DNA of 64,000 nt from an uncultured Lachnospiraceae bacterium (GTDB lineage Bacteria; Bacillota; Clostridia; Lachnospirales; Lachnospiraceae). The translations under genes were made by a program, and so were the position numbers. Of this stretch, positions 15,801 through 23,632 are shown in pieces (the stretch's first letter is position 1; each line of letters opens with the position of its first letter). The notes beneath the pieces were generated by a model. It saw only the letters and a program-made list of their open reading frames with translations. It was not told where the DNA came from and ran no database searches. Location of the stretch: positions 93,033-157,032 of the forward strand of contig CAJTYJ010000002.1 of NCBI GenBank assembly GCA_910583895.1. The letters run 5' to 3'.

Positions 15801-17288
15801 ATGCACAGATCGGTATTGCAAGTGTTTAAAAGTGTTATTTTTTTAACAATCCTGATCGGTTCTCTTGGACTGATTAATCAGATTTTGATGCCCAAATATA
15901 TTATGAAAAACAGCACCTGGCCGACTACTTCTTCCTACCATCAGTTCTATGAGATGGAAAAAGATTCTGTTGATGTTTTGTTTTTTGGTTCCAGCGTGGC
16001 AGTGAATGCATTTTCGCCTCAGGAAATATACAATCAGTACGGCATCAGAAGCTATAATCTTGGGAGCGAGCAGCAAAGCATTTTTCTGAGTTATTTTTGG
16101 CTGAAAGAAGCACTTCGATCTCAGACGCCTCAGGTGGTGATTTTGGATACTCGTTTTTTGTTTGAGCTGCATCCGGAAAATCCCATCAACACAGTCGAAA
16201 GTCTTACCAGAAAATGTCTGGATCCAATGAAATGGTCTTCTGTAAAATGTGAGGCGGTCTCTGATCTGTGCCGGATTGATGAAACCCAGTCCGAGTTAAG
16301 CTATTATTTTACCAATATTCGCTTTCATACCAGGTGGACGGGGCTGACAGAGTATGACATGGTACGGAAGGAAGTTCAATATAGCGAACTGAAAGGATTT
16401 GGACCCATAGAAACCTATGGCCCGGAAAGTTATAACACCTATACGCCTTCCGGTGATACTAAGGTCCGGACGGATACCCATGAAGTCATGCAGGTTTATC
16501 TTGACAAGACCGTGGAATTATGCAGGGATAAAGGGATTGCACTGGTTTTGGTCTCCCTGCCGGGAAATCGGATGCAGGATGGCATTCATAATACACTGAC
16601 GGCCTATGCAGAAGAAAAGGGGATCGATTATTACAATCTGTGTGAGTCAGAAAATTATCATGCAATTGGTGCGGTACTTCCAAGAGAAAGTGTGTTTGAC
16701 CATGAGAATATCTGGGGAGCAAGGAAGATGTCAGACTACATCGGAAACATGCTGCAGAATGTTTATCAGGTGGCAGCGGTGCAGGACGAGCAGTATGAAC
16801 ATACAAAAGCGTTTTATGAACATATCATACAAAATTGTGAACTGCCGCATATTACGGATATCAACGAATATCTGCAGGCGATCCGGGATGAACGTTATAC
16901 CATATTTATTGCAGTGAGGGATGAGGCGTCCGCGGGGCTTACGGATCCGGTTAAGGAAAATCTTATGGCGCTCGGGCTTTCTGAGGATCTGACCGGAAAA
17001 TACAGATGGAGCTACAGTGCGGTGATCTCACCGGAACACGGAGTTACGGAGATGCTGACAGAAAATGAGCCGGCCAGGCTAAGCGGAAGTATCAGAGACC
17101 GAAAGACTTATTATATGGTGACAAGCTGCGGATCGCTTGCAGGGACGTCCAGCAGCATTAATATAGATGGAACGGAATACTGCAAAAATGCAAGAGGCTT
17201 AAATTTTGTAATTTATGATAATGATTTAATGAAAGTTGTTGACCGGGTGGCATTTGACACCTGTAATACCTGCGGTGCGGTGAGATAG
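15801..17288 (+). CDS. SGNH/AlgJ-like MBOAT partner with C-terminal ILEI/FAM3-like domain
   Basis: 495 residues: one N-terminal transmembrane anchor (about 9-30), an SGNH hydrolase-like domain (about 55-325) with block I FFGSS (S64/S65), and a distal segment VFDHENIWGARKMSDYI where the usual DxxH reads D300xxN303. Residues about 350-495 resemble the ILEI/FAM3 (PANDER-like) module: INEYLQAIRDERYTIFIAVR, DEASAGLTDPVKENLMALG, then INIDGTEYCKNARGLNFVIY and VVDRVAFDTC. In FAM3 proteins the second block comes first, so the order looks permuted. An earlier in-frame ATG at 15744 lies inside the MBOAT gene; ATG 15801 after GGAGG is preferred. It probably acts with the MBOAT in extracellular O-acylation. 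Confidence 0.7.
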   Translation: MHRSVLQVFKSVIFLTILIGSLGLINQILMPKYIMKNSTWPTTSSYHQFYEMEKDSVDVLFFGSSVAVNAFSPQEIYNQYGIRSYNLGSEQQSIFLSYFWLKEALRSQTPQVVILDTRFLFELHPENPINTVESLTRKCLDPMKWSSVKCEAVSDLCRIDETQSELSYYFTNIRFHTRWTGLTEYDMVRKEVQYSELKGFGPIETYGPESYNTYTPSGDTKVRTDTHEVMQVYLDKTVELCRDKGIALVLVSLPGNRMQDGIHNTLTAYAEEKGIDYYNLCESENYHAIGAVLPRESVFDHENIWGARKMSDYIGNMLQNVYQVAAVQDEQYEHTKAFYEHIIQNCELPHITDINEYLQAIRDERYTIFIAVRDEASAGLTDPVKENLMALGLSEDLTGKYRWSYSAVISPEHGVTEMLTENEPARLSGSIRDRKTYYMVTSCGSLAGTSSSINIDGTEYCKNARGLNFVIYDNDLMKVVDRVAFDTCNTCGAVR

Positions 17289-17344
17289 CAGTTTTTATAT
17301 AGTCTGAAAGCTTCAGGATATCTGGAAGCGGTCAAAAATTTTGT

Positions 17345-17391
17345 GGTGTCAAGAAAAAATACTTGACACCATATCTTTTATCAGGTAAGAT
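17345..17391 (+). promoter_or_regulatory. ylxM-ffh promoter with inverted repeat over the -35
   Basis: -35 TTGACA (17363-17368), 17-base spacer, -10 TAAGAT (17386-17391). A perfect 9-bp inverted repeat GGTGTCAAG / CTTGACACC with 8-base spacing occupies 17345-17370 and includes the whole -35 box, as an operator would. Confidence 0.65.
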
Positions 17392-17408
17392 ATGCAAGGT
17401 GATCAAAT

Positions 17409-17744
17409 ATGGAAGAGATTCTAAGGCAGACCCTTCTGTATGATTTTTACGGAGAGCTGCTGACCGGACATCAGAAAAGAGTGTATGAGGATGTGGTCTT
17501 AGACGACTGTTCTTTCAGCGAAGTGGCGGAGAACCTGGGCATCAGCCGTCAGGGTGTGCATGATATGATCAAGCGGTGTAATCGCCTTCTGACGGGATAC
17601 GAGGAAAAGCTGCATCTGGTGGAGAAGTTCGTAAGTCTGCGCAGGCAGGTGGGAGAGATTCAGAAGATTGCAGAGCAGCAGGCAGAGCATCCTGCCATGA
17701 AAGAAATCAAAAAGATTTCCACTACCATTCTGGAGGAGCTATAG
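17409..17744 (+). CDS. ylxM: YlxM family SRP-associated HTH protein
   Basis: 111-residue helix-turn-helix protein of the UPF0122 family. LLTGHQKRVYEDVVLDDCSFSEVAENLGISRQGVHDMIKR is a sigma-70 region 4-like HTH in which SRQGVHDMI forms the recognition helix, and a coiled C-terminal helix follows. In streptococci YlxM binds the signal recognition particle and modulates its GTPase. The stop abuts the ffh ATG with no gap, the typical ylxM-ffh arrangement. Confidence 0.92.
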   Translation: MEEILRQTLLYDFYGELLTGHQKRVYEDVVLDDCSFSEVAENLGISRQGVHDMIKRCNRLLTGYEEKLHLVEKFVSLRRQVGEIQKIAEQQAEHPAMKEIKKISTTILEEL

Positions 17745-19103
17745 ATGGCATTTGACAGTTTATCAGAGAAATTGCAGAATGTGTTCAAGAACCTGAGGAG
17801 CAAGGGCAGACTGACCGAAGCGGACGTCAAAACCGCTTTAAAGGAAGTCAAGCTGGCACTCCTGGAGGCAGACGTAAGCTTCAAGGTGGTTAAGCAGTTT
17901 ATCAAGTCGGTGGAGGCCAGGGCAGTTGGTACGGACGTGCTGGAAAGCCTGACGCCGGGCCAGACAGTGATCAAGATTGTCCACGAAGAGATGATCAGCC
18001 TTATGGGCAGCGAGACGACGGAGATCAAGCTTCGTCCTTCCAATGAGATCACGGTGATCATGATGACCGGCCTTCAGGGTGCCGGGAAGACGACCACGGC
18101 GGCAAAGCTGGCGGGAAAGTATAAGATCAAAGGAAGAAAAGTCCTCCTTGCAGCCTGCGACGTCTACCGTCCTGCAGCGATCAAGCAGCTTCAGGTCAAC
18201 GGAGAAAAGCAGGGTGTGGAAGTTTTTTCCATGGGAGACCAGCATAAACCGGTGAACATTGCCAAAGCAGCGGTGGAGCACGCGAAGGCACATGGCATGA
18301 GCGTCGTGATTCTGGATACGGCCGGGCGTCTGCACATTGACGAAGACATGATGAACGAGCTGATCGAGATTCGGGATCATGTGGAGGTTGCCCAGAGTAT
18401 TCTGGTGGTGGATTCTATGACCGGTCAGGATGCGGTCAACGTGGCATCTTCTTTTACGGACAAAGTCGGCATCGACGGTGTGATTCTGACCAAGCTGGAC
18501 GGTGACACCAGAGGCGGTGCAGCACTTTCTATCCGGGCAGTGACCGGCAAACCCATCCTGTATGTGGGTATGGGGGAGAAGCTTTCCGATCTGGAACAGT
18601 TTTATCCGGACCGCATGGCGTCCAGAATCCTGGGCATGGGAGATGTGCTCACCATGATCGAGAAAGCGCAGGAAAGTCTGGATGAAGAAAAATCCAGGCA
18701 GATGGTGCAGAAGATGAAGAAGAACCAGTTCGACTTCGAAGATTATCTGGAGAGCATGAATCAGATGAAGAAGATGGGCGGGATCGGAGCACTTCTCGGA
18801 ATGCTGCCGGGGATGGGCGGAAGCCAGATGAAGCAGATAGAGGATGCGGTAGATGAGAAGAAGATGGCCAGGATTGAGGCGATCATTCTCTCCATGACCA
18901 TCAAGGAGCGTCAGAATCCTGATCTTTTAAATCCTTCAAGAAAGCGCAGGATTGCAAAGGGTGCAGGCGTGGACATCAGTGAGGTCAACCGGCTGGTCAA
19001 GCAGTTTGAGCAGTCCAAAAAGATGATGAAACAGATGCCCGGTCTCATGGGCGGCAAAGGAAGATTTGGTAAAAAGGGAATGTTCGGCAAACTGCCGTTT
19101 TAA
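17745..19103 (+). CDS. ffh: Signal recognition particle protein Ffh
   Basis: SRP54-type GTPase that, with SRP RNA, targets nascent membrane and secreted proteins to FtsY and SecYEG. 452 residues: N domain (1-100), G domain with GLQGAGKTT (109-117), DTAGRL, TKLDGDTRGG and the closing GMGEKLSDLEQF, then a methionine-rich M domain (QMKKMGGIGALLGMLPGMGG and MMKQMPGLMGG) that binds signal peptides and RNA. No SRP RNA gene is seen in this window. It is cotranscribed with ylxM and probably with rpsP. Confidence 0.97.
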   Translation: MAFDSLSEKLQNVFKNLRSKGRLTEADVKTALKEVKLALLEADVSFKVVKQFIKSVEARAVGTDVLESLTPGQTVIKIVHEEMISLMGSETTEIKLRPSNEITVIMMTGLQGAGKTTTAAKLAGKYKIKGRKVLLAACDVYRPAAIKQLQVNGEKQGVEVFSMGDQHKPVNIAKAAVEHAKAHGMSVVILDTAGRLHIDEDMMNELIEIRDHVEVAQSILVVDSMTGQDAVNVASSFTDKVGIDGVILTKLDGDTRGGAALSIRAVTGKPILYVGMGEKLSDLEQFYPDRMASRILGMGDVLTMIEKAQESLDEEKSRQMVQKMKKNQFDFEDYLESMNQMKKMGGIGALLGMLPGMGGSQMKQIEDAVDEKKMARIEAIILSMTIKERQNPDLLNPSRKRRIAKGAGVDISEVNRLVKQFEQSKKMMKQMPGLMGGKGRFGKKGMFGKLPF

Positions 19104-19160
19104 CATTCCGTTTACAAGATAAAAAAATAGGATATCACATATTTACGGAGGTAAAGAACA

Positions 19161-19406
19161 ATGGCAGTAAAAATCAGATTAAGAAGAATGGGTCAGAAAA
19201 AAGCTCCTTTCTATAGAGTGATCGTAGCTGATTCCAGATCCCCGCGTGACGGAAGATTCATCGAGGAGATCGGAACCTATGATCCGAATACAGATCCGAG
19301 CACATTCAACATCAACGAAGAGGCAGCCAAGAAGTGGCTGGCCAACGGTGCGCAGCCCACAGAAGTGGTAGGCAAGCTGTTCAAACTCGCAGGAATCAAC
19401 AAATAG
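19161..19406 (+). CDS. rpsP: 30S ribosomal protein S16
   Basis: 81 residues with the S16 signature VKIRLRRMGQKKAPFYRVIVADSR near the N terminus and a normal length. A strong GGAGG precedes ATG 19161. It is the second element of the conserved ffh-rpsP-khpA-rimM-trmD-rplS string. Confidence 0.97.
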   Translation: MAVKIRLRRMGQKKAPFYRVIVADSRSPRDGRFIEEIGTYDPNTDPSTFNINEEAAKKWLANGAQPTEVVGKLFKLAGINK

Positions 19407-19419
19407 ATCGGTGGACATG

Positions 19420-19650
19420 ATGAAAGAGTTAGTGGAGGTGCTGGCAAAGGCACTGGTGGATCATCCGGATGAAGTGGTTGTCACCGAGACGGAAAAGGAC
19501 AACGCAACGATTGTGGAGCTTCGCGTGTCTTCGGAAGACATGGGAAAAGTGATCGGCAAGCAGGGGCGTATTGCAAAAGCCATCCGCTCCCTTGTGAAGG
19601 CGGCAGCGTCCAAGGATGACAAAAAAGTAGTAGTAGAAATCGTGCAGTAA
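19420..19650 (+). CDS. khpA: KH-domain RNA-binding protein KhpA
   Basis: 76 residues consisting of one KH domain with the GxxG loop seen as IGKQGRIAKAIRSLV. KhpA pairs with KhpB/EloR and binds RNA affecting cell elongation and division in Firmicutes. The frame is open from GTG 19411, but family members begin MKELVE, so the second of two adjacent ATGs (19420) is chosen; GGTGG precedes it. Confidence 0.93.
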   Translation: MKELVEVLAKALVDHPDEVVVTETEKDNATIVELRVSSEDMGKVIGKQGRIAKAIRSLVKAAASKDDKKVVVEIVQ

Positions 19651-19783
19651 AACTGTGTGAGGCGGGGTGCCGCTGTACAAAAGCGCTCAGGTGATGCAAT
19701 AAGGAAGCAGATCCTGATCGTTTTGCGCAGCAGTGCCCCGTTTTTTCGAAGTCTGTATGCTGATTTAAAAGAAGGTGAACAAG

Positions 19784-20296
19784 ATGGAAAAATATCTAAG
19801 AGTTGGTGTGATTTCGTCGACCCATGGTTTGAAAGGAGAACTGAAAGTTTTTCCCACCACGGATGATCCCAGGCGCTTTTTGGATTTGAAACGGGTATTT
19901 CTGGATACGGGAAAAGGTCAGACCGAGCTTGAGATTACCAGAGTCAAGTTTTTTAAAAACCAGGTGATCTTACAGTTCAAAGGCTATGACAATATCAATG
20001 ATGTGGAGGCCTGGAAAGGCATGGATCTTCTCATTTGCCGGGAGGATGCGGTTCCTTTGGCGGAGAATGAGAATTTTATCGTGGATCTGATTGATATGAC
20101 CGTGGAGACGGATACCGGGGAGACGTTGGGGATTTTGACCGACGTGTTAAAGACCGGGGCGAATGATGTGTATGTGGTGGAAACTCCGGAGAAGAAAGAG
20201 GTTCTGCTTCCGGCGATCAAGGACTGTATTCTGGATGTCAATGTGGAAGAAAAGAGAATGCGGGTGCATATACTGGAAGGACTTTTGGACGGATGA
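19784..20296 (+). CDS. rimM: Ribosome maturation factor RimM
   Basis: Assists maturation of the 30S head and processing of 16S rRNA, binding S19. 170 residues: N-terminal beta-barrel starting YLRVGVISSTHGLKGELKVFP and a C-terminal PRC-barrel with GILTDVLKTGANDVYVV and LLPAIKDCILDV. A GTG at 19775 is in frame, but ATG 19784 after GAAGGTG fits the family start. It ends overlapping trmD by four bases (ATGA). The 133-base gap before it contains only an imperfect GGGG...CCCC stem. Confidence 0.94.
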   Translation: MEKYLRVGVISSTHGLKGELKVFPTTDDPRRFLDLKRVFLDTGKGQTELEITRVKFFKNQVILQFKGYDNINDVEAWKGMDLLICREDAVPLAENENFIVDLIDMTVETDTGETLGILTDVLKTGANDVYVVETPEKKEVLLPAIKDCILDVNVEEKRMRVHILEGLLDG

Positions 20297-21024
20297 ATTA
20301 TCATGTGTTGACGTTATTTCCGGACATGATTCGGGACGGATTTCAGACAAGTATAACCGGACGGGCGGTGGAGAAAGGTATTTTGACTTTGGAGACCATA
20401 AACATCCGGGATTTCTCGGTGAACAAGCATAACCGGGTGGACGATTATCCTTACGGCGGAGGAGCCGGTATGGTCATGCAGGCGGAGCCGGTGTGCCTGG
20501 CTTATGAATCGGTGGCTGCAGGCCTTGAAAAAAAGCCCCGGGTGCTCTATATGAGTCCTCAGGGAAAGGTATTCGATCAGCGGATGGCGGAAGAACTGGC
20601 AGCGGAAGAAGAACTGGTGTTCTTGTGCGGGCACTACGAAGGGATTGACGAGCGGGTGCTGGAAGAGATTGTGACCGACGAAGTGTCCATCGGAGATTAT
20701 GTGCTGACCGGGGGAGAGCTTCCGGCCTTGGTGATTATGGACGCGGTGTCCCGACTCCTTGGGGGAGTGCTGCACAACGAAGAGTCGGCGCAGTTTGATT
20801 CGTTTCACGACAATCTGCTGGAATACCCCCAGTACAGCCGCCCGGAAGAGTGGAGGGGGAAGAAAGTGCCGCCGATCCTTCTGTCCGGACACCATGCCAA
20901 TGTGGAAAAATGGCGGAGAGAACAGTCCCTCATCCGGACCAGACAGCGGAGGCCGGACCTTTTAGAACGGGCGAATCTCACCAAAGAAGATAAAAAATTC
21001 CTTGCAAATCTGGAAGAAATGTGA
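20293..21024 (+). CDS. trmD: tRNA (guanine-N1-)-methyltransferase TrmD
   Basis: Makes m1G37 in tRNAs using SAM, preventing +1 frameshifting. 243 residues with the SPOUT trefoil-knot motifs: NYHVLTLFPDMI, VDDYPYGGGAGMVM, FLCGHYEGIDERVLEE and the SAM-binding knot EVSIGDYVLTGGELPALVIMDAVSRL. Start ATG overlaps the rimM stop (ATGA). The promoter for rplS lies over its last codons. Confidence 0.97.
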   Translation: MNYHVLTLFPDMIRDGFQTSITGRAVEKGILTLETINIRDFSVNKHNRVDDYPYGGGAGMVMQAEPVCLAYESVAAGLEKKPRVLYMSPQGKVFDQRMAEELAAEEELVFLCGHYEGIDERVLEEIVTDEVSIGDYVLTGGELPALVIMDAVSRLLGGVLHNEESAQFDSFHDNLLEYPQYSRPEEWRGKKVPPILLSGHHANVEKWRREQSLIRTRQRRPDLLERANLTKEDKKFLANLEEM

Positions 21025-21030
21025 TAGAAT
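21002..21030 (+). promoter_or_regulatory. rplS promoter inside the 3' end of trmD
   Basis: -35 TTGCAA, 17-base spacer ending in TGA, -10 TAGAAT. The trmD stop codon lies in the spacer, so rplS can be expressed independently of the upstream operon. Confidence 0.6.
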
Positions 21031-21111
21031 AAAACGCGTTGTGAGAAAAGAGATGGTCCTCTGTTACGCGAGACGTATTAAGAACATCCATTTGATGAAG
21101 GAGGAACAAAA
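21031..21111 (+). promoter_or_regulatory. rplS: rplS 5' leader, candidate L19 leader structure
   Basis: About 80 bases between the promoter and GTG start. Arms ACGCG near 21034-21038 and CGCG at 21065-21069 with inner GAG/CTC can close a stem-loop. Low-GC Gram-positives have a conserved L19 leader here; I call it by position and fold, not by a matched consensus. Confidence 0.35.
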
Positions 21112-21459
21112 GTGAACGAGATTATCAAGCGCATTGAGGCAGACCAGCTGAAGGCAGAAGTGCCTGTTTTTCAGGTTGGTGATACGGTGAAGGTTCATGC
21201 AAAGATCAAAGAGGGTACCCGTGAGAGAATCCAGGTATTCGAGGGAACTGTTCTGAAGAGACAGGGCGGAAGCAACCGGGAGACCTTTACGGTAAGAAAG
21301 AATTCCAACGGAATTGGCGTTGAGAAAACCTGGCCTTTGCACTCTCCGAACGTGGAGAAGATCGAAGTGGTTCGCCGCGGTAAAGTAAGACGTGCGAAGC
21401 TGTATTACTTAAGAGACCGGGTAGGTAAAGCGGCTAAGGTAAAAGAGCTGGTAAGATAA
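21112..21459 (+). CDS. rplS: 50S ribosomal protein L19
   Basis: 115 residues with L19 landmarks: FQVGDTVKVHAKIKEG, RIQVFEGTVLKRQGG, TFTVRKNSNGIGVEKTWPLHSPNVEKIEVVRRGKVRRAKLYYLR. Start is GTG, strongly supported by AAGGAGG at 21100-21106. Followed by a terminator. Confidence 0.97.
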   Translation: MNEIIKRIEADQLKAEVPVFQVGDTVKVHAKIKEGTRERIQVFEGTVLKRQGGSNRETFTVRKNSNGIGVEKTWPLHSPNVEKIEVVRRGKVRRAKLYYLRDRVGKAAKVKELVR

Positions 21460-21484
21460 TTTCCATATGACAGGAATGATCAGG

Positions 21485-21518
21485 AGGGACATGTACGAGA
21501 GTATGATGTCCCTTTTTT
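21485..21518 (+). terminator. Terminator after rplS
   Basis: Eight-base arms AGGGACAT / ATGTCCCT, 13-base loop, then six T. Confidence 0.85.
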
Positions 21519-21557
21519 CAATATGAGCATGCAGATTCGTTCTGAAAAAGGGATGGG

Positions 21558-22142
21558 ATGATGAAGAATAAGAAAGGATTAAGCTTTCGGAAAAAAAGAC
21601 ACGTGGTTCAGGCCTCTGCCGTACACGGGGCATTGCTCTGGGTCGGAGAATGTCTTTTAGCTTTTGCCATCGGGTGTGTGCTGGTGTTTTACTTTATGAC
21701 AAGTCTGACCTGCGTGGGGCAGGCGATGGAGCCGACGGTGGAGAGCGGGGCACAAGTGCTGGTGAATCGTTTTATCTATTCGCTGGCGTCTCCAAAGGCA
21801 GGGGATGTGGTGGTGTTTAAACCCAATGGAAACGCCAACACCCATTTTTATATGCGGCGTGTGATCGGGGTGCCCGGGGATACAGTACAGATTCAGGAAG
21901 GCTTTGTCTATGTAAACGGTGAGCTTTTTGAGACCGGAACCGGCAGTGAACAGATGGAATTTGCCGGGGTGGCGGAAGAAGAAATTCTTCTGGGCAAGGA
22001 CGAATATTTTGTGCTGGGGGACAACCGGGATGCCAGTGAGGACAGCCGGAATGCGGACATTGGCAATGTCAGAAAGCAGGATATCTACGGGCTTGCCTGG
22101 TTTGTCCGCTATCCCTGGAACAATTTTGGATGGATTCCGTAA
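21558..22142 (+). CDS. Signal peptidase I-like protein lacking catalytic Ser and Lys
   Basis: 194-residue membrane protein with the type I signal peptidase fold: an N-terminal transmembrane segment (about 25-48), box B-like VGQAMEPTV, box D-like FYMRRVIGVPGD and box E GDNRDASEDSR. The nucleophile Ser of the SMEPT motif is Ala56 (GCG at 21724) and the general-base Lys of the YxKR motif is Arg100 (CGG). The frame is intact and all structural motifs are kept, so it is not a decaying pseudogene. An active paralog lies 0.9 kb downstream across rbgA. It may bind the active enzyme or substrates without cleaving. Adjacent ATGs at 21558 and 21561 are both possible starts. Confidence 0.85.
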   Translation: MMKNKKGLSFRKKRHVVQASAVHGALLWVGECLLAFAIGCVLVFYFMTSLTCVGQAMEPTVESGAQVLVNRFIYSLASPKAGDVVVFKPNGNANTHFYMRRVIGVPGDTVQIQEGFVYVNGELFETGTGSEQMEFAGVAEEEILLGKDEYFVLGDNRDASEDSRNADIGNVRKQDIYGLAWFVRYPWNNFGWIP

Positions 22143-22167
22143 CAGAAAAGATACAGAGGAGAGAAGT

Positions 22168-23046
22168 ATGAATATTCAATGGTATCCGGGGCATATGACC
22201 AAAGCCAGACGGATGATGCAGGAAAATATAAAGCTGGTGGATCTGATCATTGAACTTGTGGATGCCCGTGCGCCGCTGTCCAGCCGGAATCCGGATATCG
22301 ATGAACTGGGAAAGGGCAAGTCCAGACTGATTCTGCTCAATAAAGCGGATCTTGCCAGCGAACGGTGGAATGACCGATGGTCAGTCTGGTTTCAGGAGCA
22401 GGGGTATTTTGTGGTAAAGCTGGATTCCAGAAGCCGGGCGGGGATGAAAAGCATCCAGAATGTGATCCGGGAAGCCTGCCAGGAAAAGATTGAGAGAGAC
22501 AAAAAAAGAGGAATCTTAAACCGCCCGATCCGGGGAATGGTGGCGGGGATTCCCAATGTGGGAAAATCCACGTTTATCAACAGTTTTGCAGGAAAAGCGT
22601 GCACAAAGACAGGCAACAGGCCGGGGGTGACCAAAGGGGCACAGTGGATCCGGCTGAACCGGCAGGTGGAGCTTTTGGATACTCCCGGAATCCTCTGGCC
22701 CCGGTTCGATGACCAGCAGGTGGGGATCCGTCTGGCCATGCTTGGGTCGGTCAACGATGAGATTCTGAATCTGCAGGAACTGGCCGGAAAGCTTGGGAGC
22801 TTTCTGGAGGAATATTTTCCGGAGAATCTGCAAGAGCGGTATCAGACAGAATTCTCAGCCGGCAGTCAGCCGTATGAGATGCTTGTGAAAATTGCAGAGG
22901 CGAGATCCTGCCTGACCAGGGGAGGAGAGCCGGATCTGGACCGGGCAGCCATGGTGCTGCTGGATGATTTTCGAAGCGGCCGTCTTGGAAAAATTACACT
23001 TGAATTTCCGCCGGAAGGGGAATATGATAAAAGGATCAAAGAGTAG
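22168..23046 (+). CDS. rbgA: Ribosome biogenesis GTPase RbgA (YlqF)
   Basis: Circularly permuted GTPase for late 50S assembly (incorporation of L16 and neighbours). 292 residues: the WYPGHMTKARR start, then G4 LLNKADL, G1 GIPNVGKST, G3 DTPGI in permuted order, and an RNA-binding C-terminal helical domain. The frame runs open upstream through the SPase-like gene in another frame, but GGAGAG before ATG 22168 and the family start fix the N terminus. Confidence 0.96.
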   Translation: MNIQWYPGHMTKARRMMQENIKLVDLIIELVDARAPLSSRNPDIDELGKGKSRLILLNKADLASERWNDRWSVWFQEQGYFVVKLDSRSRAGMKSIQNVIREACQEKIERDKKRGILNRPIRGMVAGIPNVGKSTFINSFAGKACTKTGNRPGVTKGAQWIRLNRQVELLDTPGILWPRFDDQQVGIRLAMLGSVNDEILNLQELAGKLGSFLEEYFPENLQERYQTEFSAGSQPYEMLVKIAEARSCLTRGGEPDLDRAAMVLLDDFRSGRLGKITLEFPPEGEYDKRIKE

Positions 23047-23056
23047 AGGTAGCAGG

Positions 23057-23632
23057 ATGCGAGATCACGATTATGCAGAAGATTATGAGGAGAAAAAACC
23101 GGGCATTTTACGGGAGATTCTAGGATTTCTTGTATATGTGGCGGTGGTTGTCGGAATTACATTTTTTATCATTACATTTATCGGGCAGAGGACCTATGTG
23201 AGCGGGAGTTCCATGGAGAGTACGCTGAGTCATGGGGATAACCTGATCGTGGATAAGATCACGTATCGCTTTGCGTCTCCGAAGCGGTATGACATCATTG
23301 TGTTTCCTTTCCGTTATAAAGAAAATACGTATTATATCAAACGGATCATCGGACTTCCCGGAGAGACGATTCAGATTCAGGACGGGGTGATCTACATCAA
23401 CGATGAAGTACTCACGGAATCTTACGGCAGAGAGGTGATGAAAAGTTCCGGCCTGGCTGAGGAACCAATTGTGCTTGGAGAAGATGAGTATTTTGTGCTG
23501 GGAGACAACCGCAATGACAGTACAGACAGCAGAGATCCCAATGTGGGCGTGATCCATCGGGATGAGATCATCGGAAGGGCCTGGGTTCGTATATGGCCGC
23601 TGGATCAGATAGGAGTGCTGAAGCATCAATAA
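23057..23632 (+). CDS. lepB: Signal peptidase I (active form)
   Basis: Membrane-bound peptidase that removes Sec signal peptides. 191 residues: a short acidic cytoplasmic N terminus, one transmembrane segment (about 22-43), box B SGSSMESTL with nucleophile S52, box D YYIKRIIGLPG with Lys95, and box E GDNRNDSTDSR. The Pro usual in SMEPT is Ser here, a mild variation. Starts at 23024 or earlier would overlap rbgA; ATG 23057 after AGAGG is preferred. It ends overlapping rnhB by one base. Confidence 0.92.
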   Translation: MRDHDYAEDYEEKKPGILREILGFLVYVAVVVGITFFIITFIGQRTYVSGSSMESTLSHGDNLIVDKITYRFASPKRYDIIVFPFRYKENTYYIKRIIGLPGETIQIQDGVIYINDEVLTESYGREVMKSSGLAEEPIVLGEDEYFVLGDNRNDSTDSRDPNVGVIHRDEIIGRAWVRIWPLDQIGVLKHQ

